NCBI GenBank assembly: GCA_964601225.1
Contig: CAZRMM010000001.1
Coordinates: forward strand, 62,001 to 126,000
Direction: 5' to 3'
Source: CAYRGC01 sp964601225
Lineage (GTDB): Bacteria > Patescibacteriota > Gracilibacteria > Peribacterales > Peribacteraceae
Length of the DNA stretch: 64,000 nt
Numbering within the stretch: position 1 is the first letter of the stretch; each line of letters opens with the position of its first letter. Shown one piece after another: positions 9,132-17,288 of this stretch. A program made the translations under genes and the position numbers. The notes beneath the pieces were generated by a model. That model made no database searches. It had not been told where the DNA came from and saw only the letters and a list, made by a program, of their open reading frames with translations.

Positions 9132-9160
9132 ATTATGTTCCTTTTGCAATATTTTGTCAA
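9132..9160 (-). promoter_or_regulatory. Sigma-70-type promoter for the HEXXH gene
   Basis: On the minus strand, TTGACA (9155-9160) and CATAAT (9132-9137) are separated by exactly 17 bp. Transcription would start near 9125 and leave a leader of about 110 nt before the ATG at 9012. The surrounding AT-rich sequence contrasts with the GC-rich genes. Confidence 0.75.
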
Positions 9161-9189
9161 TTTGTCTAGTATCTATTATTTCCTCTTAC

Positions 9190-10089
9190 TTAAGCCAAAA
9201 TTTCGTACTTCTTGATCATGCGGGACGGACTCCAGCGCTGCTTGGCGATCCGGAGGCCAGGGATATCCAAATCCTCCTCGAAGTTCAGTTCCGTGAACGG
9301 CGCCGGCAGGGCGCTACAGAGCTCGTGCAGCACCAGTGGATAGAGACCGGGAACGGCCGTCGTGGCCTTCTCGAAGTACTCGACAAACATGGTCTTACTG
9401 ATCGGGCAGCCGAAGGAGAATGCCTCCAGGCGACCGTTGATCGTGATGCCCACGCCGAAGAGGTCGAGCGGGAAGAAGTTCGCCATCGCGGCGCTCAGCG
9501 CCGATTCCTCGTCCAGAAGCGAGCTCTCCCCTTCCCGCGGTTGCTCCGCGGCCCAACGACGGAGCAGGTCGACGCACGCGTCGGCGTCGCGTCCGCTCAG
9601 GCGGATCACTTGCGCTCCGGCCTTGCGCGCGCGGTTGATGAAGTTGCGCTTCTCGGCGTAGGGCTTGCCTTCGAGCTTGCGCATGGCGTCGACGGAATAG
9701 ACGTAATCGAAGTGCCCCGGCGTCTCTTTGACCGTCGTCTCGTTCTTCATTTCGTTCGCGACGAATTCCGGCACGTAGAAGTAGCGGAAACCGTCACTCG
9801 GCTTCATCTGTCCGCGCATCAACCCCATGGGATTCGGTCCCACCGGCGCGTACCACATGCGGTCACCGTCGCGCTTCTGGAAGCTCACGATCAGGTGCCC
9901 GTCGAGCTCTCCCCACAGGTGCTTGCGGCTCTCGCCCCACAGGAACCGCTCGGCGAAGGTCGCCTCGCAGATCTCCTGCGCAAAGGTTCCGTAGTAGCGC
10001 GAAAAGACTCCTTTGTCCTGGAGCGTCACCGGCCGCATCTGGGAAAGAAATTCCTGCGGCTTCATGGACTCAACGTGAATTGCGGTCAA
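9190..10089 (-). CDS. DUF2156 (phosphatidylglycerol lysyltransferase-like) acyltransferase
   Basis: A 299-aa protein with two GNAT-like halves, as in DUF2156 and the catalytic domain of MprF. Diagnostic stretches are DYVYSVDAMRKLEGKPYAEKR in the middle and LNFEEDLDIPGLRIAKQRW with SPSRMIKKYEI at the end. MprF-type enzymes move an aminoacyl group from tRNA to a lipid, but soluble DUF2156 proteins without the flippase domain have no settled substrate. The start overlaps the end of the upstream 525-aa gene by 20 bp, so the two are translationally coupled and probably work together. Confidence 0.85.
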   Translation of the reverse strand: MTAIHVESMKPQEFLSQMRPVTLQDKGVFSRYYGTFAQEICEATFAERFLWGESRKHLWGELDGHLIVSFQKRDGDRMWYAPVGPNPMGLMRGQMKPSDGFRYFYVPEFVANEMKNETTVKETPGHFDYVYSVDAMRKLEGKPYAEKRNFINRARKAGAQVIRLSGRDADACVDLLRRWAAEQPREGESSLLDEESALSAAMANFFPLDLFGVGITINGRLEAFSFGCPISKTMFVEYFEKATTAVPGLYPLVLHELCSALPAPFTELNFEEDLDIPGLRIAKQRWSPSRMIKKYEILA

Positions 10090-11647
10090 GCTTCTCGCCG
10101 AGACCCGTCGCCTTGAGGATCGCCTCCGGCGTGATCGTAAAGGACGGATCGCGCTCGGTCGACGGATAGAGCACGGTGTACATCTCCGGGAGCATCGGAT
10201 TCATCATCTCGGAGAGCGTCACCCATTTGCTGCGCTCCACGTACTTCTCCACCCCCGTTTCCGCCGGGGACATGAACATGTCCGGCCCGGAACCCGGGAT
10301 CAGGTCGCCGTCCACGGTACGCGTATAGGTGAGCACCAGGCCGTCGCCTCCGAGTTCCTTGGTCTGCACGGGCTCCAAAGCATCCGCCTCTTTGGGCTCT
10401 CCCGCCTCGCGAAGGATCGTCTCCCAGGCCTTCTTGGTCATCGTGAGATCGTTCACCTGGCAAAATCCGCCAAGGCACTTCATGCCGTAATAGAGCGAAA
10501 CCATCAGGTAACACAGGAGCATGCTCGGGAAGATCTCCTTCTTTTCGATGGCCGCGGCGATGCCTTCGGGCGTAAAGGGCACGGCGTGCATGCCCATCTT
10601 CGATTCCAGACGATCGCCCTTGAGGTAGAGGCGCACGCGGTGACCCTTGTCGTCGACGTACCAGAAGAAATACGTGCCCCAGTCCTTCTCGACGGAGAAA
10701 GCCCCCGGGATGCCGTTGAAGTGCCGCAGGATGAGCGGGCGGAACGCGGGATCGAAGAGCGCACGGTGGAGCAGGGTTTTGTTATCCTTGAGGTGCTTCT
10801 GCAGGAGCAGGCGCGTCACGAGAGTCTCGATCTCGAGGTAGAGCAGGTTCGGAACCACCTGCTTGCGCTCGACGGTGCCCTTGGCGCCGTGAAAGAACTT
10901 CGGCCAGATGGCGTGGTTGATCTTCGTGATCTGGGAAGAGAGATCCGGAGAGGCCAGGACGTCCTCGCGCGCGAAGTACTGATCGACCATCGTCTCCACG
11001 CAGTCCGCGCGGACCGCGGTGACGATGCCGGCCTTCACGCGCTTATGGAGCTCCTGCCTGGCGCGTTCGAGGTCCTCCCGCGTGAAGGCGCGCGTGGCGT
11101 AGACCACGCTCATCTTGTGCTTGTCCGGGAGGATCGGAAGGCGCTGGACGTTCTTGGAACCGTTCGTGCCGCCGTAGAACTGGATGCCGCGGGGGTAACC
11201 CGAAGCGTTATTGAGCGAAACGCCGGCGAACGAGAACACCACCAGGGTATGCATGTCGAGTTCCGGGTGCGCGAGCATCGGGAGCGCCGTGATGAGGTTG
11301 GCGTTCACCCAGAACGGGTGGTCGATCGTGGCGTGGTGGTCGGCCGTGGAAACGAGCGGGATACGCGTGAGAAGATCGGCGATGCGGCGCGCTTCGGCCG
11401 TGCCGAGACGCTCGGCGATCAGTTCCTCCGCGACCGCGATGAGCTCTGGCTTGCGGGCGTCGAGAAGCGGGCTTTTGTTCACGTCCAAGAAGTCCTGCGC
11501 ATAGTCGTACAGCACCTTCCCGCCGTGACGCTGCATGATCTCGCCGAGGATCGGGCGTCGACGCCAGATGGCTTCGCGGATTTTCCCGAGGATCCCCTCC
11601 ATTCCTCCCGCCGGGGGAGGCTCCTCCGTCTGGAGGCGTGGTTCCAT
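10070..11647 (-). CDS. Unknown 525-aa protein coupled to the DUF2156 gene
   Basis: A large soluble protein without signal peptide. Conspicuous stretches are STADHHATIDHPFWVNAN (clustered His/Asp), FSFAGVSLNNASGYPRGI, and a C-terminal region with many aromatic residues. I do not recognise a family. It overlaps the DUF2156 acyltransferase gene by 20 bp, which points to a shared pathway. The ATG at 11647 follows a 380-bp gap containing a GCCCCC/GGGGGC hairpin (11674-11694). Alternative starts were not supported by any clear ribosome-binding site. Confidence 0.75.
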   Translation of the reverse strand: MEPRLQTEEPPPAGGMEGILGKIREAIWRRRPILGEIMQRHGGKVLYDYAQDFLDVNKSPLLDARKPELIAVAEELIAERLGTAEARRIADLLTRIPLVSTADHHATIDHPFWVNANLITALPMLAHPELDMHTLVVFSFAGVSLNNASGYPRGIQFYGGTNGSKNVQRLPILPDKHKMSVVYATRAFTREDLERARQELHKRVKAGIVTAVRADCVETMVDQYFAREDVLASPDLSSQITKINHAIWPKFFHGAKGTVERKQVVPNLLYLEIETLVTRLLLQKHLKDNKTLLHRALFDPAFRPLILRHFNGIPGAFSVEKDWGTYFFWYVDDKGHRVRLYLKGDRLESKMGMHAVPFTPEGIAAAIEKKEIFPSMLLCYLMVSLYYGMKCLGGFCQVNDLTMTKKAWETILREAGEPKEADALEPVQTKELGGDGLVLTYTRTVDGDLIPGSGPDMFMSPAETGVEKYVERSKWVTLSEMMNPMLPEMYTVLYPSTERDPSFTITPEAILKATGLGEKLDRNSR

Positions 11648-11834
11648 GAAGAACGATAGATTGTAGACCGCAGGCCCCCGGAAATCAAGGGGGCTCGATT
11701 TGGCTTTCTTACCGAGCTGAACGCAAAAAGTCGACTTTTTTGATCCGCGGAAAATCCCACGCGTCCGTCCGGGGTCGCCGTGACGAAATTTGATCCTTGG
11801 TCCCGGGGATTTCGTTCAGTATCCTGTGTCGGCC
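11648..11834. other. Gene-free stretch with two palindromes
   Basis: No credible gene. It holds a hairpin GCCCCC/GGGGGC (11674-11679, 11689-11694) and a perfect 16-bp palindrome AAAAAGTCGACTTTTT (11725-11740), which could end transcription in either direction. The stretch joins the 97-bp tandem repeat that leads up to tRNA-Pro. Confidence 0.6.
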
Positions 11835-12028
11835 CGGGACCAGAGTTTAGTTGGGTCGCGGCAAGCTCGCGAGCCGCGCAAGAAAAGAATCGCATGCGCG
11901 ACCCATGAACATTCCTTATCCTTCACATATTCAGGACGTAGCTCAGTTGGGTCGTGGCGAAGCTTGCGAGCCGCGCAATGAAAAAAGCGCAAGCGCGACC
12001 CCTGATGATCCTTTATCCTCCACATATT
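11835..12028 (+). repeat. Two 97-bp tandem units made of tRNA-Pro 5' end plus hairpins
   Basis: Unit A (11835-11931) and unit B (11932-12028) have exactly the same period, and the real tRNA-Pro begins at the third position of the ladder (12029). Each unit starts with about 20 nt of the tRNA: CAGGACGTAGCTCAGTTGG in B and a more decayed copy in A. The copy switches in the D-loop to GGGTCGYG, which pairs with CGCGACCC at the end of the structured part. Two smaller hairpins lie between. The spacer ending in CACATATTC is also repeated. C/T differences between the copies keep the stems paired (G-C against G-U). Confidence 0.9.
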
Positions 12029-12105
12029 CGGGACGTAGCTCAGTTGGCTAGAGCGCTTGCATGGGGTGCAAGAGGTCGCAGGTTCAAGTCCTGTCGTCCC
12101 GACCA
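12029..12105 (+). tRNA. tRNA-Pro (anticodon GGG)
   Basis: Cloverleaf with a 7-bp acceptor stem CGGGACG/CGTCCCG, D arm GTAGCTCAGTTGGCTAGAGC, anticodon arm CTTGC-ATGGGGT-GCAAG and T arm GCAGG-TTCAAGT-CCTGT. The loop gives GGG, decoding CCC/CCT. Discriminator A is at 12102 and CCA is encoded (12103-12105). Two truncated 5' copies precede it in perfect 97-bp register. Confidence 0.97.
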
Positions 12106-12140
12106 GAAATATCAATAACAAGATGATTGGCACCAATCAT

Positions 12141-13064
12141 TCAGCGAATGATGCTTTTTCTCAGTACCATCGGCATGCGAGCGTATCGTGTACCCTTTGG
12201 ATGTAGCATCTTGACCACGGCGGAACCGTTATAGGAGCTATTAGTGCGCACGATCTCCGTCAGTGACTGCTCGCCATCAAGCTTCAGGAACTTTGCAAAT
12301 TCGTCGATTCGTTCAGCGGAAAACCTCATCACTTCGGCGGTGAATGGGAGAAGAAGGCGAACCAATATACTTCCATTAGATGGCGGCTCGATGATCACAT
12401 GACACGCCTGCTCGGAGAGTGCATCTTCGATGTCCCGCTCATAGAGTTCATCCTCGCGCTCTCGATCACGCGTGAGGGAATTCGGATGAGTGCCCATGAG
12501 TATCGCTGCAACGGAGTAGCGATATGTCTCCAGCACCTGGTTCGCCGCAATTTCCGGAGTTTTCCGCACGGAAAGCTGCGATGTATTGAGCGTACGGGAT
12601 CCGTTCAGAAAGACATGGCGCCTTCTTTCATCTTCCGCGTTCGTCACGGGCAAGATTGCATCAATAACCTCATCCAGATGACGGCTACCGGGATCGATCA
12701 ACGAATACAACGCCCTCAGTCCGCCGAACTCCTCCGCCACTTCGGACAATACATGTCTCATCCGCTCGGGATCCGACAACTTGCTTTTCACAAGCAGGCG
12801 CCATAAAACGGCGTGATCGGTTCCCATGTGAATGAGTCGTTTCAGTAGATCGATTTCATTCGTCGGGAAGCGCCCCATCTCGGGGTGCAACTCGTTCATG
12901 AGACGAAGAACGTCCGAAAGCGCTTCGGTCGTGGGCGCGACATGGGCCGCGGAACGCAATGCCTCATCCTGGTCCGCAGAAATATCCAGCAGTGATTGAG
13001 CCAATTCGTAGCGACGCAGTCCCGGATTGCTGATTGGTTTGTTGCCAGCCATACGTTCAAACAT
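12141..13064 (-). CDS. Unknown 307-aa protein
   Basis: A soluble, mostly helical protein with no recognised motif, rich in Leu/Glu/Arg. The C-terminal part (about 200-307) shows alternating strand-like segments. It overlaps the upstream amidohydrolase-like gene by 8 bp (13057-13064), so the two are co-translated and likely functionally linked. No signal peptide or membrane segment. Confidence 0.75.
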   Translation of the reverse strand: MFERMAGNKPISNPGLRRYELAQSLLDISADQDEALRSAAHVAPTTEALSDVLRLMNELHPEMGRFPTNEIDLLKRLIHMGTDHAVLWRLLVKSKLSDPERMRHVLSEVAEEFGGLRALYSLIDPGSRHLDEVIDAILPVTNAEDERRRHVFLNGSRTLNTSQLSVRKTPEIAANQVLETYRYSVAAILMGTHPNSLTRDREREDELYERDIEDALSEQACHVIIEPPSNGSILVRLLLPFTAEVMRFSAERIDEFAKFLKLDGEQSLTEIVRTNSSYNGSAVVKMLHPKGTRYARMPMVLRKSIIR

Positions 13065-13959
13065 TCGGAGAAGTAAGCCTCTTCGATATGGTCCGCAGCT
13101 GAATTTTAACCTTCTTTTGCAGGTATACTTTTTCCATCGCAGCTTCGAAGGCCCTGCGAAGTTTGGCCTCCCCGTCGGGCAAAGCGCTCAGTGCCCTGCT
13201 CCATTCCACTTGCAGTGACTGCACTTCATGCGTGACTCCGAGTCCGGGATTTGTTCGGGTGTTGTAATGAGCAGAAATATGCCCGCAATCGTCGTTCTTG
13301 CGTCTTCCGTCGAGCGTATTCAATTCCACGGTATGCGGCAGTCCCTGCCGCTTCAGTTCTCCGCGGAGTTCGTGCGCTAAGTCTTCGATAAACGAAGGGT
13401 CACATGTGGTATTCACTCCACGTTTGCGTTCTTCTTTACTGATGTCACCGCTATGAGGATCTCCATTATTCGAAAGAATAACTGAAGGCATTTTTCGGAG
13501 TTCGCCGATCTTCTCGCCGCTTCCAATACGATACTCCGCCGGCATGTTATGCCAATCCACAAGCATTTGGGCCCCGCTTTTCAGCGCTCGATCGATCTCA
13601 CCGTGAAACACGTCGTAGTGAGCCTCAATCAGTTTGGTTTTTTCGCTTGGCGTAGGGGCCATGCCCTTCTTCCACAGGGGATTTCTTTTTCCATCGGCGT
13701 CAGCAAACGTTTCCACGGCGAATAGCGTTGCGTCCGACCTGCTTCTGTTGAGATCGCCGAGCGCGCGGCTTCTCTTTCCAAGAACGACTTTACCGTGTTG
13801 CGGCACCGAATTCTTCGTTCCCATATCGGAGTATTCTTTCTTCTGTCTGGAAGTGATCGCGCTTCGGCGTTCCCACTCGCTCCCCAGCTCGTGACTGGCA
13901 TGAGGAACGGTATAGACGATCGGAAGCTCTTTGGGTGTTTCTATTCGTTCAGGTCGCAT
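13057..13959 (-). CDS. N-formylglutamate amidohydrolase-like protein
   Basis: A 300-aa protein with the family landmarks VPHASHE near the N-terminus, DLNRS (substrate carboxylate-binding region), VDWHNMP and a C-terminal HYNTRTNPG segment. The family hydrolyses N-formyl- or N-acyl-amino acids with a metal-bound water. Here it accompanies an unknown gene and no histidine-degradation genes, so the true substrate is open. It is the first gene of a two-gene operon reading leftward. Confidence 0.8.
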   Translation of the reverse strand: MRPERIETPKELPIVYTVPHASHELGSEWERRSAITSRQKKEYSDMGTKNSVPQHGKVVLGKRSRALGDLNRSRSDATLFAVETFADADGKRNPLWKKGMAPTPSEKTKLIEAHYDVFHGEIDRALKSGAQMLVDWHNMPAEYRIGSGEKIGELRKMPSVILSNNGDPHSGDISKEERKRGVNTTCDPSFIEDLAHELRGELKRQGLPHTVELNTLDGRRKNDDCGHISAHYNTRTNPGLGVTHEVQSLQVEWSRALSALPDGEAKLRRAFEAAMEKVYLQKKVKIQLRTISKRLTSPNV

Positions 13960-13968
13960 TTAATGTAT

Positions 13969-13974
13969 ATTATA
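13969..13974 (-). promoter_or_regulatory. -10 element before the amidohydrolase-like gene
   Basis: TATAAT on the minus strand, inside an AT-rich 98-bp gap (13960-14057) between the enolase stop and this gene. No good -35 is seen at the right distance. The ATG at 13959 is only about 10 bp away, so the transcript would be nearly leaderless. Confidence 0.45.
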
Positions 13975-14057
13975 ACACAAATTTTCATTTAGTAAACTAT
14001 AACGAAAACATCGTTTCTCCCAGGAAAAGACTCAGAAAATGCCTTATTCCAAACCCT

Positions 14058-15323
14058 TCAAAACGGACTCACATACGCCGCCTTCGCGCCGAGCTCCTCT
14101 TCGATGCGCAGGAGCTCGTTATATTTGCACACGCGGTCCGTGCGGCTGAGGGAACCCGTCTTGATCTGGCCCGTCTGGAGCGCGACCGCGAGGTGGCTGA
14201 TAAACGTGTCCTCCGTCTCGCCGGAGCGGTGGCTCGTGACGGCGGTCCAACCGGCCTTCTGGGCCATCTGGATGGCGTCCACGGTCTCGGAGACCGAGCC
14301 GATCTGGTTCAGCTTGATGAGGACGGAGCTCGCGGCGTTCTCCTTGATCCCCTTCCCGATGCGCTGCACGTTCGTGACGAACAGGTCGTCGCCGACGAGT
14401 TGGACCTTCGCGGCTTTCTTCAGGCCCGCGAAGCCGGACCAATCGTCCTCCTGGTGGGAATCTTCAATGCTCACGATCGGGAATTTCTTGGCGAGGTCGA
14501 CGTAATAGGCCGTGAGTTCGGCGCTCGAAAGCTTCTTGCCGTCGATCGTGTAGATCCCGTCGGCGTAGAACTCGCTCGCGGCCGCGTCGATCGCGAGTTT
14601 CACCTTGCCTTCGTAGCCTGCGGCGGCGATGGCCTTCATCAGGAAATCGAACGCCTCGGCGCTGTCCTTTACGTGAGGAGCGAAACCTCCTTCGTCGCCG
14701 ACGGACGTGATATGCCCGGCGGCCGAGAGGAGCTTTTTTAAGGCCTGGAAGACCTCGGATCCGGCGCGCAGAGCGTCCGAGAACGTGGCGAAGCCCGTCG
14801 GCACGATCATGCATTCCTGGAAGGAGAGGCCGGAGTCGGCGTGCTTGCCGCCGTTGATGACGTTCATGAGCGGCACGGGGAGCTTCAGCTTAGACGGAAG
14901 AGCCACCTCGTACTGGTCCGCGAGCGACTGCCAGAGGGACTTCTTCTCCGAGACCGCGCGGGCGCGGCAGACGGCCATGGAGACGCCGAGGATGGCGTTG
15001 GCGCCGAGCTTGCTTTTGTTGGGAGTACCGTCGAGATCGATCATCGTTTGATCCAGCGTCCGCTGATCGGCGGCTTCCATGCCGACGAGCTTCTTTACAA
15101 TCGCATCGTTCACGTTGGCCACGGCCTTGAGCACCGACTTCCCGCCGTAGAGCTTCTTGTCGCCGTCGCGCAGTTCCAGCGCCTCATGACTGCCCGTGGA
15201 CGCGCCCGAGGGCACGGCGGCGCGGCCGAACGAACCGTCACTGAGCATGCAATCGACTTCGACCGTGGGGAAACCGCGGGAGTCCAGGATCTGTCTTGCA
15301 TGGAGCTTGGCGATCGTCGTCAT
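14058..15323 (-). CDS. eno: Enolase
   Basis: Converts 2-phosphoglycerate to phosphoenolpyruvate in glycolysis. The 421-aa protein has the N-terminal ARQILDSRG motif, the loop SGASTGSHEA, Mg2+ and catalytic regions SIEDSHQEDDW and LVGDDLFVTN, the family signature VLIKLNQIGSVSETVDAI and SHRSGETEDTFISHLAV. Full length. It is flanked by unrelated genes and seems to be transcribed alone. Confidence 0.98.
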   Translation of the reverse strand: MTTIAKLHARQILDSRGFPTVEVDCMLSDGSFGRAAVPSGASTGSHEALELRDGDKKLYGGKSVLKAVANVNDAIVKKLVGMEAADQRTLDQTMIDLDGTPNKSKLGANAILGVSMAVCRARAVSEKKSLWQSLADQYEVALPSKLKLPVPLMNVINGGKHADSGLSFQECMIVPTGFATFSDALRAGSEVFQALKKLLSAAGHITSVGDEGGFAPHVKDSAEAFDFLMKAIAAAGYEGKVKLAIDAAASEFYADGIYTIDGKKLSSAELTAYYVDLAKKFPIVSIEDSHQEDDWSGFAGLKKAAKVQLVGDDLFVTNVQRIGKGIKENAASSVLIKLNQIGSVSETVDAIQMAQKAGWTAVTSHRSGETEDTFISHLAVALQTGQIKTGSLSRTDRVCKYNELLRIEEELGAKAAYVSPF

Positions 15324-15384
15324 GATGGAGAGAATCGGAAAAAATCGCTCCCATCGTAGCGGGGATGCGACAGCGAAACCATGG

Positions 15385-16230
15385 TCAGACGCGGCGCTTC
15401 TTCGCGCGGCGGTGCGCGAAGCTTATCGACGCGGCGGCGAACATCGGTGCGAGGAGCTCGGTGCCGAAACCGGAACTGGGAAGACGGTACGGCTTTGCGG
15501 TGATAAGAGGAGTACTCGACGAGCTGAGCGACGCCGCCGAAATGGAGGAAACCACCGTTCCCGACGCCGTGAGTACCGCCCCGCTCTTCGATTCAACGGC
15601 ACGAAGTCTTTCGCGCCAAGCCTCCTCCTCGGCATCCGCGGAAGTGGCAAGATTCTTTCCGGAACCGGAGGGGATGCGGGAAACGAGCTCGGTGGAATTC
15701 GTCACTGCCACGAGCGATCCCGTCCCCTGCTCCGGAGCTCCCCAGAGGACGGAGGCAAGGGACCGATCGAAGCGAACTCCGCTCTCCGTTGCGGCGGCAA
15801 GAATCATGAAGGGCAAAAACAACGCGAGAAGAATTCCGAGTCGCGTTTCCCGGCGACGAATGACGTGCAAACAGAAGGCAGCCAGAAGCACGAAGACCAG
15901 GGAGACGGGGAAGAAAGCATGACCCCACGTGAACCAATGATGAAAACGCAGAAACCACGGCGCCTTCAGCGATGCCGCCTGAAGGATGATCCAAAGACCC
16001 GCGATTGCCGCAGGCGCAAAATGAAGCGCCCGAAACTCGTAATCGGCGCGGTTTTTCTTGAGAAGCGGATAGAGCGCGAGAGGATAGAGCAGTGTGCACA
16101 GGAAAACGATTCCCCAAGGGACGATCCCGACGGGCAGGATCGGAAGCGTGGAGATTGCGATGCCGGTAAGAACGGTGAGCAGACAGAGAAGTGCGACAAG
16201 CGCCGTCTCTGCATGGTGCTTCAGAGGCAT
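15385..16230 (-). CDS. Polytopic membrane protein with a sorting-signal-like C-terminus
   Basis: A 281-aa protein with about five hydrophobic segments in the first 155 residues. An extracytoplasmic Ser-rich region follows (about 160-240). It ends with LPSSG, a hydrophobic stretch of about 16 residues and the basic tail HRRAKKRR. That end resembles a sortase-type or similar C-terminal sorting signal (motif, hydrophobic helix, positive tail), although a final membrane anchor is equally possible. Function unknown. Confidence 0.7.
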   Translation of the reverse strand: MPLKHHAETALVALLCLLTVLTGIAISTLPILPVGIVPWGIVFLCTLLYPLALYPLLKKNRADYEFRALHFAPAAIAGLWIILQAASLKAPWFLRFHHWFTWGHAFFPVSLVFVLLAAFCLHVIRRRETRLGILLALFLPFMILAAATESGVRFDRSLASVLWGAPEQGTGSLVAVTNSTELVSRIPSGSGKNLATSADAEEEAWRERLRAVESKSGAVLTASGTVVSSISAASLSSSSTPLITAKPYRLPSSGFGTELLAPMFAAASISFAHRRAKKRRV

Positions 16231-16348
16231 AGGGGCCGATTCTCTCCAAGGGTCCGCGGAGTGTCAATTTTCCCTGACCTTTCACGACCGAATGCCATTG
16301 GCAAAAGTGCAATTCTGTTTCTTCATCGTACTTCGACGATCGCTATCG

Positions 16349-16795
16349 TCAGTGCTTCCTGGCGCGAGGAAGGTACTCGTCGCGGGCATCCACGACCTTT
16401 ACCGTCGGGATAATCTCGTAGTGACGGGCGCGGAACAGACGAAATTGAGCAAAAACAAAGAGTGCCGCGGATAATGCCCACAGCACCCACCAGAAGCGCA
16501 TGGCGACGTATTGAATCCCCTCTCCCCGGGCAACGATAAGAATGAAGCCCGTGACGCCGAACCAAAAGCAGGCAACTCCCCATGATTTGGAGAGCTTCTT
16601 GAGAAGCGCGCTTCCCATGCGCGCGCGCCACAGGCGAATGGCAAACGCCGCGATCAGCAGGGCGCCGCAGAGAACAATCAGCGGCAGAAGAGTTGTGCTG
16701 CCGTAGGTCGCGCGGGCGGGCAGCGGATAAAAGAGCGTTCGTAGAAGGGTGGAGAGAGTTGCCATGGGCAGAAAAAGTAACAGAGAAAGACGCAT
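16349..16795 (-). CDS. Small membrane protein, three to four helices
   Basis: A 148-aa protein if started at the ATG at 16795 (MRLSLLLFL). The frame extends to 16861, but the extra 22 residues are basic and unlike a protein start. Hydrophobic segments lie near the N-terminus, around residues 35-55, 75-92 and 100-120, followed by a short charged tail. No family recognised. It belongs to a run of leftward membrane-protein genes. Confidence 0.65.
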   Translation of the reverse strand: MRLSLLLFLPMATLSTLLRTLFYPLPARATYGSTTLLPLIVLCGALLIAAFAIRLWRARMGSALLKKLSKSWGVACFWFGVTGFILIVARGEGIQYVAMRFWWVLWALSAALFVFAQFRLFRARHYEIIPTVKVVDARDEYLPRARKH

Positions 16796-16857
16796 GAAGA
16801 AAGGGATCTGGGGGCGAGGAAGTGACCGGTGATGAGTGATTCGGCATGAATAACCAA

Positions 16858-17226
16858 TCACGCCTCGCTGATCGCTTTCTTTTTCGCATGCTTCTCGTTC
16901 TTCGCTCCATGATCCGCATGCGTTCTCTCGTGCTTCTTCTGCTCCAGCAAGCGATGCAGGAGCTCCTCCATCTCGCGTTCCTTGAGCGTGCGCGCAGGAC
17001 GAACGAGGAGATACACGAAGAAGCCGACCACGGGGAATACCGCGGAAAGCACGATGCAGAGAATCTGCACGAAAAGATTTTGCGTACGTAACAGTACGTC
17101 TCGCACGACGAAGAACACCACGTACACGTCGAGGAGCACGACGAGCGCCAAAGCCACTTGGATCAGGCGAATCAGCGGTGACTCCGAGAGAATGACGTTC
17201 ACGATGCTCATTGCGGCTCGAAGCAT
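16858..17226 (-). CDS. Small membrane protein with PLDc_N-like helix pair
   Basis: A 122-aa protein with two hydrophobic segments (about 20-45 and 52-75) joined by a short loop, then RPARTLKERE and a His/Lys-rich cytoplasmic tail. The short two-helix arrangement resembles the PLDc_N domain found at the N-terminus of cardiolipin synthases and in many stand-alone small proteins. No catalytic domain is present. Function unknown. Confidence 0.65.
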   Translation of the reverse strand: MLRAAMSIVNVILSESPLIRLIQVALALVVLLDVYVVFFVVRDVLLRTQNLFVQILCIVLSAVFPVVGFFVYLLVRPARTLKEREMEELLHRLLEQKKHERTHADHGAKNEKHAKKKAISEA

Positions 17227-17288
17227 ATCACGAGAGACCGCATGCGAAACAACACGAATCTGCGCCTCGCAGGCCCGGCAAACGATTC

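Noticed and set aside
10586..11659. 357-aa plus-strand frame
   Set aside because: Antisense shadow of the 525-aa gene, which overlaps and is coupled to the DUF2156 gene.
11835..12028. Upstream tRNA-like copies as functional tRNAs
   Set aside because: They stop in the D arm and lack the anticodon and T arms; only the copy at 12029 folds completely. The same holds for the copies before the other tRNAs.
15196..16413. 405-aa plus-strand frame
   Set aside because: Spans the enolase start and an antisense membrane gene; Arg/Glu-rich without motif.
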